From assembly GCA_033557685.1 (NCBI GenBank), contig JAWQRN010000597.1, positions 1 to 28,000 on the forward strand: DNA of 28,000 nt. Reading direction: 5' to 3'. Both the position numbers and the translations under genes were made by a program. This document shows positions 19,025 through 27,929 of the stretch, piece by piece. Below the pieces are notes generated by a model, which was given only the letters and a program-made list of their open reading frames with translations, had not been told where the DNA came from and ran no database searches. How positions within the stretch are numbered: the stretch's first letter is position 1; each line of letters begins with the position of its first letter. This stretch comes from Sperchopsis tessellata (lineage: Eukaryota; Arthropoda; Insecta; Coleoptera; Hydrophilidae).

Positions 19025-20082
19025 TTATCTATGGAACAACACATCTGATAAATGCCCTCTTCGGCTTTGCTGGCACATTTGCATTCTTTTGACGAAATTT
19101 TCAATCACGGTTTGGCATAACTGTGGCTGGATTTCAGTGATACAGCGTCTTATCTCCTCCTTCAAGGATTGGGTGATCGTGGGCTTGTTGACATAAACTT
19201 TTGACTTAAAAAAACACCAGAGAAAATGCGTTAAATCGCACGATTTTAGCGGCCAATTCCGGTCGCCCAAACGGGAGATTACACGACCAGGAAATGTCTC
19301 GTGCAATAATGCCATTGTTTCACGTGATGGGTGGCAAGTGGCACCGTCCTGTTGGAATAAAACGTCTTCAAGATCCATGCCATCCATTTGTGGCACAAAA
19401 AGCTGGGTTATCATGCCCAGATACCGGTCGCCATTGACTGTTTGTGCATTCCCGGCAGCGTCGTCGAAGAAAAATGGTCCAATGATGCCTCCAGCCCAAA
19501 ATTCAAACCAAACAGTGACACGCTCGGGATACATTTCCTTCTCGTGAAACACATGTGGGTTTTCTTCACTCCAAATGCGGCAATTTTGCATGTTTACGAA
19601 ACCATCAACATGAAAATGGTCCTCATCGCTGAAGATGATTTTGTGGGAAAACTCACCTTTCACTTGTTGTTGTTCAATGAACCAATTATGGTATGGTCTG
19701 TAGGCTTGAGTTGTTGAGTCAGTTGGATTTTGGAGGCATAAAGACACAAATCTTTCGTGAGAATACGCTGCAGTGCTTTTTGAAATATTTAATTCTTGAG
19801 CACGATGCCGAATGGATGATCCCGGACTCTCGATCACATTCTGGCGAACAACAGTGATATTTTCTGCTGAACGACCTGGACGAACATATGTCGATGGTCT
19901 GAAATCAGTAATCGACCCAGTCTCCTCGCATTTTTCGATTACTCTCTTCACAGTTGATGCACTTGGAACATTTTTATTACCAAACATTGGATGCAATTTG
20001 CGAATCGTGGCGTCAAACTTTCACCATTCTTGAAATAATGTTTAACAATAAGAATGCGTTGTTGTGTCGAATAGTGATCCAT
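19025..20082 (-). pseudogene. mariner-type transposase with hidden frameshifts
   Basis: The homology starts at ATG 20082 (MDHYSTQQRILIVKHYFKNG), shifts frame near 20018 and continues in the 323-codon frame that ends at 19025. First HTH: NVPSASTVKRVIEKCEETGS. DDE landmarks: HKIIFSDEDHFHV (first Asp), LFQQDGATCH (second Asp), NWPLKSCDLTHFLW (third Asp, 36 residues after the second by my count). Relatives read CDLTPLDYFLW here, so three residues are lost. From about 19775 to 19690 the ORF is out of frame: the +1 frame reads LQRILTKDLCLYASKIQLTQ then QLKPTDH, the expected family sequence. Two compensating indels thus mask the damage. Inactive. Confidence 0.88.
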
Positions 20083-20152
20083 TTTTAATAATGGCGGACT
20101 GTCTACAATCGAATTGTCATAGTGGTTTGAGTGTTACAGTAAAAATGGCGCC

Positions 20153-20186
20153 AAATTTAAATTTTCCGCACTTGTTGGGACATCTT
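20153..20186. repeat. mariner right terminal inverted repeat
   Basis: Ends GTTGGGACATCTT followed by TA at 20187-20188. It is the inverted partner of 18922-18955. Confidence 0.9.
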
Positions 20187-20189
20187 TAT

Positions 20190-20530
20190 AACATATAAAA
20201 CAAACAAGCAAAGTTGATTGAAAGTCCTTAAAGCTGAGCTTTAACCATTCCTTTCCGAAAACTGGTGATCATTTTAACAACCGTTTTCCGGAAACCTGCT
20301 GAATGCACCACTGAAGACATATACATACAACCAACCATATTACCAATTCCGGCCCCATACAGTTTTCTTAACCTGATATCTACTTTCGTGTTGATATGTC
20401 TCTTGGTACGTTTTGTGCCAGCCAACCCTTCATCACATGCGAAAGTTGCATCCGGTTATTTTCCTATATGATACATGTATTCAAGAAATTTGCTGTCCCT
20501 TAGACTTTCAATCTAGAATTTCTAGTTTTT
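20190..20530. other. spacer between two DNA transposons
   Basis: A 65-codon minus-strand frame (20425-20228; basic, begins MAGTKRTKRHINTKVDIRLR) has no recognised relative. Nothing else is seen. Confidence 0.3.
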
Positions 20531-20853
20531 AAATACAGGTAACCTCCGCTTAACTCGGGGGATGCATCCCTAGCTGATACGCGATAAACGAATATCCGCG
20601 TTAAACTTGGGAAATCGATTTTTTTTTATTTTTAACACTACTTTGAGAAAAATAGGCATATTTTAAAATATAGATTTATTTATAAACAAATAAAGTTTAC
20701 ATTCAACTCAACATTTAACCCTATCTTTAATCGTGCATATAAGCAATAAACCAAAAAAATATGCATATGCAGGTTATTATTTTGGTTTTAAAAATGTGTC
20801 TAAAGTGGCCTGTTTGCTTTTGAACGCTTATTTTGCAGCATTTGTCTGTAAAA

Positions 20854-22310
20854 TTAAATCAATGCGTCACATCTTCGTTTCACGACACTCACTCGCACAA
20901 AATCAGGATCATTTGCCTCTAACATTTCTATTGACTGATAGTAATGCAAAAGTGCCTCTTCAAGAACTTTCACTGTCAAACATCGAGATGGGCTAGGCTC
21001 CGGAGATTCTGCTTCCTGCATATCAACATGACGGTCCATCTCATGTAGTTCCTCATTTGTTAAAGCTTCATCATGTGATTGTAGCAGTTCTTCAACATTT
21101 TCCACGCCAACACCTTCGTTGCCTGCAAAGCTGGCAATTTCGCTAATCTCCTGAAAAATATCGGTAATACCATTAACAGGTGTAGAGATATCAGGAATAA
21201 TTTCACTGTAAAGTTTCTTCCAAACACCCTTCATACAGGGTTGCGTAACTTTATTACACGATTCCTGAATGTTCCTTACGGCCTTCATTATGTGAAAAAT
21301 GTTCCTCCACTCTTTCACATTTTGTCTGCTTCCTCCATCGGTTTCTTCCATTAGGTGACTGAATGTTCTTCTAGTGTAATACGCTTTAAAAGTCGCAATT
21401 GCTCCTTGATAGTATTTGGTGGAAAAAATACTACTTAAACAGAAAATTTTATACATGAATTGAGATAAGTAGGATGACCAAGCGCATTATCCAAATCTTA
21501 AAGTCCACGAGGATCATCCCCGATGTCCTGACAATATTTTCTTACAGCTAGGCAGAAATAGGTCTTGAACCAATACACAAATATAGATTGTGTAACCAAT
21601 TCTCTACGGTTTCTTCTCCAAATAACAGGTAGGTTACCTTTGCAGTATCCACGCATAGCTCTGGGTGTATCAGAATGATAAACTAGAAGTTAAAGCCACC
21701 TGATGCATTTCCACCCAAGAAAAGAGTTAATATATCCTTTGCAGCATTAAATCCTAATACATCTTCTTCCAGAATAAAGTCGTTTCGTCTATGTTAAACA
21801 CCAAATTTGCAGGATAATTACCTCTTTCTATATTAACTCGAAACTTTTTCGGATAATTTCCGGCCGCCTCTAGATCAGCACCAGCTGATTCGTCAATAAT
21901 TTTTAAATTTTGTAAGTTGGATCGTTTTCTAATGCGATCAAACCAACCTTTTCTTCTCTTAAAGGTTTTTTCGCCGCCATGTTGTGCTTTTAAATGACCA
22001 AACAGATTTAATGCTTTGTTGATGATAATTTGAGAACTGATGGGAATATATCGCTGGTTTAAATCGTCTATCCAATTACTCAATAACGTTTCAATTTCCG
22101 TAATTACGAAACTTCTAGTTCAAGACACTTTAGAAGCAGTTGATGTAACACTTTCATTGGCTTTTTTATAGTTAGCTTTGTTTTTTAAATTGTTCGCACA
22201 GTCAATTCTGCAAAATTATAATATCTGCCTACAGATGCAAAACTAATATCTGCTTCAATTTTTTCAATAATTTTACATTTTGTTTCCAAACTTATCACGT
22301 TACGTGCTTT
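20854..22310 (-). pseudogene. Tigger-2 transposase (DDE, CENP-B/psq HTH type)
   Basis: Minus strand order: RNVISLETKCKIIEKIEADI and FASVGRYYNFAELTVRTI (psq-type HTH, about 22310-22185), a stop, the CENP-B-like HTH (KGWFDRIRKRSNLQNLKIID, about 21960-21900), NLVFNIDETTLFWKKM with the first catalytic Asp (about 21810-21760), LLVYHSDTPRAMRGY (about 21680-21640) and DLDNALGHP with the second Asp (about 21500). VVFFPPNT then joins QGAIATFKAYYTRRTFSHL (about 21435-21360). In relatives SLLQPMD stands between NTT and QG, so the third catalytic Asp is deleted. The C-terminal tail (20854-21350) is one long open frame with EDVEELLQSH-type acidic helices, including LTNEELHEMD. Multiple frameshifts. Confidence 0.85.
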
Positions 22311-22502
22311 CTTTTTTTGGCTTACAAAATCATTACTTCGGCCTCATTGGCATTTTAAAATTTGTGCAGAGAATAATGAAAAATAATTAAATAATTGCTG
22401 TACTCACGAATAATACAGATATACTAATGTTATTTTACGTGATTCCGAAAAAGAAAACAATTTGTAAAAGTTTGTTCCTAGAATGATCTAAGCACACATT
22501 TA

Positions 22503-22750
22503 AGCTTCGCTTTGTGTCGCCGATTTTGTTTTTATGTAAAGTATACATACATAATTGGCAGAATTTTACAGTAAACGCTGTAATACTGAGCGTGTTTCGG
22601 AGTTCCCACGTTCGCACATATATAGCAATCTGAACTTCGCTTTGGGTCGCCGATGTTGTTTTTATGTTTTAAGCAGTAAATAATAATTCGGAAAATTTTT
22701 AAGTAAATGCTGTAATATTGGGCACATTTTGGAAGTTCCGAAGTTCAAAA
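22503..22750. repeat. direct duplication inside Tigger-2
   Basis: CTTCGCTTTGTGTCGCCGAT (from 22505) recurs as CTTCGCTTTGGGTCGCCGAT (from 22635). The homology goes on through GTTTTTATGT, GTAAACGCTGTAATACTGAG versus GTAAATGCTGTAATATTGGG, and GGAGTTCC versus GGAAGTTCC. The unit is about 130 bp and the two copies have diverged. Confidence 0.8.
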
Positions 22751-22833
22751 ATAATTAAATTTGGTAAATAAATGAGTCCGCGTTATAACGAATCCGCGGT
22801 TGTCGAACCCGCGTTAAGCGGGGGTTACCTGTA

Positions 22834-23222
22834 TTGTTTTGAAAAGTGCATATCAGAACATAAACAAGTATCATCAAATAGGAAGTATGAGTACATAAAT
22901 CCATAAACCAATTCTCGATTAAGAAGTTGTTATAAACGAAGTCACAAACAAATTAATGCCAAAACTTTCGATAAAAATCAAAAATATAGCACTAAACAGA
23001 GCACGATAGACCCACAACGTTTTAAGAAATAACATTCTTTAAGTATACCAACACATTTAAATATAGATTACAACTTTCAGAGTTAATGCAACTACATACG
23101 CCAAGTCGCTGTATATCACAACAGACCTCTCTCATTGGTTTCTTAGTTTCTTACAACCCTTTAAAAATACTTCAACATTGCTTCAATTTTTTTTTACAAG
23201 CAAATTGTTGTTTATTTATTTA
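22834..23222. other. no gene seen
   Basis: A+T-rich sequence between Tigger-2 and the SINE without a supported feature. The 113-codon frame starting at 23086 mostly overlaps the SINE on the opposite strand. Confidence 0.4.
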
Positions 23223-23224
23223 TA

Positions 23225-23516
23225 TAACGTCGGCCTATTTCCGTTGCTATGGCCAATCACCGACGCCAGGGATTAGGATCACATATCTAGGAATTTTACC
23301 GTATCCTGTGTTCCAAACTGGAATTGGGTTCTTTTACGTGCACGTGGTCTTCATTTACCTACAATACACGGGACCCACAGTTGTACGTTCCTCCCGGAAG
23401 ACGAGCACCATAAATACTTTTCCCTAATCACAAAAAGCCGACCGCCTCTGAGTCTTGAACCCGAGACCGCACGCTTAGTAGCCTAGTACTTAGCCACTGA
23501 GTTAACGAGACGGCTG
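23225..23516 (-). repeat. tRNA-derived SINE
   Basis: On the minus strand the head reads CCAGCCGTCTCGTTAACTCA with an RNA polymerase III A box TAACTCAGTGG (23504-23494) and a B box GGTTCAAGACT (23461-23451), about 33 nt apart as in tRNA genes. A tRNA-unrelated body follows, including CGTGCACGTAAAAGAACCC (about 23347-23329), which resembles a CACGTTAAAGAACCC block of some invertebrate SINEs. The 3' side runs into an A+T-rich tail near 23225 (TATATAAATAAATAAACAAC). The tRNA part no longer folds perfectly, and no target duplication was identified. Confidence 0.65.
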
Positions 23517-23527
23517 GATTGATTTAA

Positions 23528-23870
23528 ATCACTACATTAGTATTTTTTGCAAGAGCTTTACAATGAATTAGAACATTACATTCAAGAGGTCAGCTTTATG
23601 TAAAGACTCAGATGATTCTTATAATGTACTAAGCTATAACTAATCAGATTTATTACTTGTACACCTCAAATGCAAACATTATTAACTGGTACCTCCGGCG
23701 TTCGAAAATTTGATTGCTAAACCTTAGGCAAATGTTCTTTCAAGGGTATCAATTGTTCCATTAATACTTTCTGTTGATATCACATATATGTTTCCAATAA
23801 AATAAGGTCAATGTAGGTGGAAAACATCTTACTTATCAAAAATTCAGATAAACTTACTGTTTATAAGCTA
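23528..23870. repeat. copy 1 of a ~340-bp repeated unit
   Basis: Shares with 24068-24412, in the same orientation, blocks such as GAGGTCAGCTTTATGTAAAG, TTTATAATGTA-like text, GATTGCTAAACCTTA, TTTCAAGGGTA, CCATTAATACTTTCTGTTG and CAATAAAATAAGGTCAA. Several small indels separate the copies. The SINE lies directly before copy 1. Confidence 0.75.
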
Positions 23871-24067
23871 ACATAACAATTTAAGTGTAGGTGTAATTCA
23901 TTGTGAATTATATGTAAGATGTCCTTCTTATTCTTTCTGGTAAACTTGCATTTCAACACGTGTCTATATCTACGCAACGTTAACATTGCTTCAGTTTTGT
24001 TACAAGTATATCACTACACAGTATAGGTGCAAGCATGTAACCGTTTGTAGCACCTGGGTTAATATAA

Positions 24068-24412
24068 AACATTACAATGGTATTTTTGGAGCAGTTTACG
24101 ATCAATTTATTCTCTAGTAGGTATATGACCTAAACAACAGGTCAGTTTCATGTAAAGACTCGGACGATTTTTATAATGTATACAATTATAAACTAATCAA
24201 ATTTAATACTTTTGTACCTGTCAAATTGCAAACAAACCTCATGGTGGCAAATTAGATTGCTAAACCTTAAGCAATTGTTATTTCAAGGGTAGGAGTTATA
24301 AAACAATTGCTCCATTAATATTTTCTGTTGGTATCTCATAGATGTTTTCAATAAAATAAGGTCAAAGTAGGTGAAAACTATCGTACTTCTAAATATTAAA
24401 TAAATCTTTTAA
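24068..24412. repeat. copy 2 of a ~340-bp repeated unit
   Basis: Diverged direct partner of 23528-23870, with CAGGTCAGTTTCATGTAAAG, GATTGCTAAACCTTAAGC, TCCATTAATATTTTCTGTTG and CAATAAAATAAGGTCAAAGT. Offset is about 540 bp. No coding content is apparent. It may be an old local tandem duplication or two insertions of an unknown repeat family. Confidence 0.75.
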
Positions 24413-26065
24413 AATATCCGTTACACATGATCTACCATCTTCCTTGTACTTTGATCACGCATGTGATTAACACAAAGATTAATATCCTCTCAATTTAATT
24501 ATCATTAAATGGGAAATTTGACATATGCAAATTATATCTCTCCAAAACAATTTAGCGACAAATATTCCTGCCAGCTATTGAGACAAAATAAAACAGTTAT
24601 CAATTATTTTAGAGACAGTACTCGATCGCCACTCACTAAACTCAAACTATCCATGCAATGGTCACACCATTAACAACAATACAAGACGTGGCGCAGTCAA
24701 GTACGATACGAATCTTCGCGTCCAAACGGACACTCATGATTGTTCTATAATTTTTTTATTGAGTTTAGCAATCGAACGTTATTTAGGAAAAGTTCAGTTG
24801 CCAACAATCATGAATATCAGCGTTGTAATGTAACGCTCCCGCTATTGTATAGAACTTCGTATAATATTATTGTTAACCGAGCTATACAGTTCATTATTGA
24901 CAGGCGTTTACCTTATTGTCTTCCTTTTTAAAAGGGTGATTTTTATGCATCCCTTGTTGAATAAATTTGTTGTATTATATCATCTCCAAATGCTGGTCTT
25001 AAGTGTCTTCAATTCTGTGGAAATACCGCCCAATATTCAGCAAGCCAACATCAAAGGGCGAGAGTTGAAGGTCTGCGCCGTGGAAAAAAAATTAGAATCC
25101 GAACTGAACCGACAGCGACGCCTCTTGCCGTGCATTATTTCCTGGAGGCGCCGACCTATCCCCTATTCTGAAAACATCTGCCCAAACCAGGCCTCCGATT
25201 GATTTTTATTGTCGTAGGGATCCAGCACCCTCACTGTACACGTGCATCGCTTACAGTCCCATTTTTGTGCTAATGACTATATTGTCTTTCTTATAAAGCA
25301 TGGTGAAACATGCGCGAAAGCTCTTGCAATTGTAATAATTTTAAACTTAAGAATTGTAGCTGTAGGTGGATGTTTTTGATTTAAAAAAGTTCAACGAGTA
25401 TTTGAAGCTACTAACAAAGGATATAGTTTAATAGATCTCAAAAAACTTCATCTCAATAACTGGTAAACTAGTAAAGCATTATCAGTTTATGAAATCGTTC
25501 CAAGGAGGTCTTGTAAACGTAAAAACAAATAGGTCCAGCATAACAACCCTACTAGATGAGGTAGCAAATCTTCAAGTCGTCACAGGGTATTTACTATACA
25601 AACAATCCAATTAAGCAAAACATTAACACACATCTATCCTGCCTATGGCAAACGTCAGGCTCAGTATAGGCCTCCACTAAAGTATAGTGATAATATAAAA
25701 GAAAACGATGCATTTCTGAAACCTTCTTCGATTTATCTAAGTGGGAAGCAGTATTTTAAAACTATCCAACTATGTGTTAACTATCTCCTCACTCAAAGTA
25801 TTCCATCAAGCCAACTAGAAAGAAGAGTCCTCAGATAGTATTCTCTTCTACAATGGAACAAACATGTGGAAGAGTTGATAAAAACAACTGTTAATAAATA
25901 TATAATTATGCCTGTGTCAATTTTTGCGGATACTATAGTCGGAATTTGTTAAATTGGTGCTTTTTATTTAATTAAATTTTAATGCAAAAATTGATATTTC
26001 CAAAAAAGTCAGCAACATCATATATCCTTCATCTTTTTCCGGTTTTCCATGTGTTAGATTATGTG
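24413..26065. other. unassigned stretch with a GC-richer patch
   Basis: 25000-25260 is visibly richer in G+C (a 110-codon frame ends at 25202), but no frame on either strand is recognised. The plus frame 25690-25860 contains YLLTQSIP-like NYLLTQSIPSSQLERRVLR, faintly like the dimerisation end of hAT transposases (LxIPxSSxxSERVFS). I do not consider this sufficient for a call. Confidence 0.3.
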
Positions 26066-26067
26066 TT

Positions 26068-26153
26068 TGCTAAAAACAAAAGCCAACACACGGTTATCTC
26101 CCGGAAAACCTGAAGATATTTACTGTGCCCGTGGAAGTATACGTACTGAATTA
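26068..26153 (+). repeat. PLE terminus, subfamily B, solo fragment
   Basis: AAAAACAAAAGCCAACACAC, GGTTATCTCCCGGAAAACC, GAAGATATTTACTGTG and CCCGTGGAAGTATACGTAC. It matches 11870-11955 in the same orientation and 11587-11645 in reverse complement. No ribozyme-like core precedes it, so it is 5'-truncated. Confidence 0.65.
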
Positions 26154-26239
26154 TCCTTCATCTTGAACTTTTTTCTCACAATTAATCCAAGTGCTTACCC
26201 TAGGGTAATTACTTGGTGTACAATATAAAACTGTACGGA

Positions 26240-27400
26240 TATACGAGCGAATTGCGGGTGGTAGTACTTCTGTGCTGAAGCCCCACTCAGCACAGTGGAT
26301 TTCAAGCATACTTACCTCTCTCGGACAGGTGCTTCCCAGGAATTCCTCCTGGCACAGCCGAGGTTGAGTTGCACTATTTAAACTCGCACATCAAGCAGGA
26401 GCTTGGGGCATTAGTGTTTGTAGTAAGGATGTTTGACGTCGTACTGAACAAGCTCTCTAATCAGAGAGTTGTCGAGCGACTTTCCAGCATCGTACAGATT
26501 TTGGGTTTGTCTCAACACAAATACATCCACCGTGTCGATCAAAAGCTAGCGATGCAGCGTTTGTTTTCGAACGAAGAAGTGAGCACTAGTATCTTGTTCT
26601 GGAATACCTGCAAAATATTCATACACGTAGGTTCGTACAACCACGCTGCGGCATCGTATGTGAGCATACGCTTTGTATCGAGCGATAATTTTGATAGACT
26701 GTTAAACATAAAGTTTGCAGAACTTCCCGGTTACCTTGCACAGAACATAGTCCGGGTAGCTCAGGAAGTTCAGCCACTTATCTAGGGTAATGCTTAGGTA
26801 TTTTGCTGTATCCTTCCAGGGGATGTTAACGTTGAATAACTCCAAGGGAGCCATCTGACTAACGCGTTTTCGTAAGAAGACAATCGCTTTGCTTCTTTGA
26901 ACATAAACCTTGGCGCGGCACATATAGTACAACGTTTCCAGTCAAGCTAAGTAAACAGGGCGGTGTCGTACGCGTACAGTACTATGCTGTTGTCCCTTGG
27001 AATATCATTGACAAACAAGCTTAACAACAAAGGACAGATGACGCTACCTTTCGGTAAGCCTGCCCTCATAACTCTACTAATCGACGTTGCTCCTTCGCTA
27101 CTGAAACTCCTGTCGTTCAAATACGATTTGTTGTATACGTCCGGGAGTCCTGTGTATATCAGTTATCTCAGCAGTCCGGGGTACCAAACTTTGTAGAATG
27201 CTTTTTAAATGTCGAGCAACATAGCAGTAGCAGTACTTAGGCAGTCGTTCTAAGTTCCGACCTAAATTCGAACTGCTCTTCGATTAGCAAATTTCAAGAA
27301 GAGATGTGATCTAGTAGGAGCAGTCTTCTGTGTAAAGTTCGTTCAAACACTTTATTAAGACTGCTGAGCAGACTGATAGGAAAAATATTCACGAACATTA
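26240..27400 (-). pseudogene. Jockey-like LINE reverse transcriptase
   Basis: Minus strand order: ISLLSSLNKVFERTLH (about 27385-27335), EEQFEFRSELRTTA (about 27285-27245), LLDI, stop, KAFYKVWYPGLL (motif A region, about 27220-27175), KSYLNDRSFSSEG, AGLPKGSVICPLLLSLFVND (about 27065-27005), VLYAYDTALFT (motif C, 26983-26950), then the C-terminal region down to NSWEAPVRER-like sequence (about 26330). The catalytic YADD has become YAYD (26966-26977), and there are stops at several sites. It is better preserved than the LINE at 8780-9935 and belongs to a different lineage, since its motif spacing and C-terminal part are Jockey/I-like. The plus-strand frames here are antisense. Confidence 0.75.
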
Positions 27401-27740
27401 AGTTCGCATGTAGAAGTCACCTAACATTCTTCACACTCGTTCTGGGATTTCAAAAGAGATTTTGTAAGTGAAGTTTAAATGTGAATAATATGTAGCGAAT
27501 AGTCAATTGTGATTATTTTGGGCTGTTTATTCTTATGTATTTTGTAAATTATTAGTGTAAACTGCAGTTTTTATTTTGAATAGACACTCTGGCAGTATAT
27601 ACTAACAAATTGTGAGTTTAATTAACCCACGCCTGATAAGTCGTAGCAAGTGGAATTAGATGTGACAATAGCTTAAACTGTGGGCCAGAATCACATATGT
27701 TCAATGGGGTAACTACCCGGGGGCAGAATTAAAAGTAAAA
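27401..27740. other. possible leader or LTR-like sequence before a coiled-coil ORF
   Basis: No coding signal. It directly precedes an ATG in a good context at 27741 and could be the untranslated or terminal-repeat region of the element that encodes it. No clear primer-binding site could be fixed. Confidence 0.2.
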
Positions 27741-27929
27741 ATGGCTGAAACTGAAAAGATGCAACCGTCGTCACAAACAAAGTTGGCGAAGCTTATGTAG
27801 AAAATTGACAATCTAAACAAAAAATTGGCTAATTTAAGCACTGACATAATCAGGAAAGTAGATAATTTAAGCAGTGGCATAAACAGTAACACAGACAATT
27901 TAAGTGGTAAAATGAACAATCAAAATAAT
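27741..27929 (+). pseudogene. 5' end of a coiled-coil ORF, possibly gag/ORF1-like, interrupted
   Basis: From ATG 27741 (context AAAAATGG) the frame reads MAETEKMQPSSQTKLAKLM, a TAG at 27798-27800, then KIDNLNKKLANLSTDIIRKV and DNLSSGINSNTDNLSGKMNN. The spacing of Leu/Ile and the recurring DNLxxxx unit suggest a heptad-like coiled coil. Such N-terminal regions occur in gag or ORF1 proteins of retrotransposons in invertebrates, so a retrotransposon origin is inferred. The frame is cut at 27930 by a PLE terminus. Without the C-terminal part the family cannot be fixed. Confidence 0.35.

Larger units (their letters stand above)
18922..20186 (-). mobile_element. mariner-type DNA transposon, complete ends
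   Basis: The 1265-bp element is bounded by terminal inverted repeats beginning AAGATGTCCCAACAAG. The first 34 bases of each end (18922-18955, 20186-20153) differ at three positions. TA flanks both sides (18920-18921 and 20187-20188), the target duplication of the Tc1/mariner superfamily. A transposase pseudogene fills the interior on the minus strand. Size, ends and gene fit an originally autonomous element. Confidence 0.92.
20536..22831 (-). mobile_element. pogo/Tigger-type DNA transposon (Tigger-2), complete ends
   Basis: The 2296-bp element is bounded by inverted repeats CAGGTAACCTCCGCTTAAC (20536-) and, in reverse complement from 22831, CAGGTAACCCCCGCTTAAC. These match at 22 of 24 bases and extend loosely inward through CGAATATCCGCG-type blocks. 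TA lies on both sides (20534-20535, 22832-22833). A decayed transposase occupies the minus strand. The A+T-rich 5' end contains a direct duplication. Confidence 0.9.

Noticed and set aside
19388..19717. 109-codon plus-strand ORF
   Set aside because: Antisense shadow of the mariner transposase.
23086..23427. 113-codon plus-strand ORF
   Set aside because: Largely antisense to the tRNA-derived SINE.
23445..23515. functional tRNA gene
   Set aside because: The A and B boxes are present, but the acceptor stem does not close and a SINE body follows.
25690..25860. possible hAT transposase C-terminus
   Set aside because: Only one short stretch (SIPSSQLERRVLR) resembles the dimerisation motif; no catalytic block or TIR was found nearby.
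26369..26785. 138-codon plus-strand ORF
   Set aside because: It is antisense to the Jockey-like LINE RT, whose residues are clearly recognisable on the minus strand.
27713..27919. 68-codon minus-strand hydrophobic ORF
   Set aside because: Antisense of the coiled-coil frame at 27741-27929; the regular Leu/Phe pattern comes from the repeat on the other strand.
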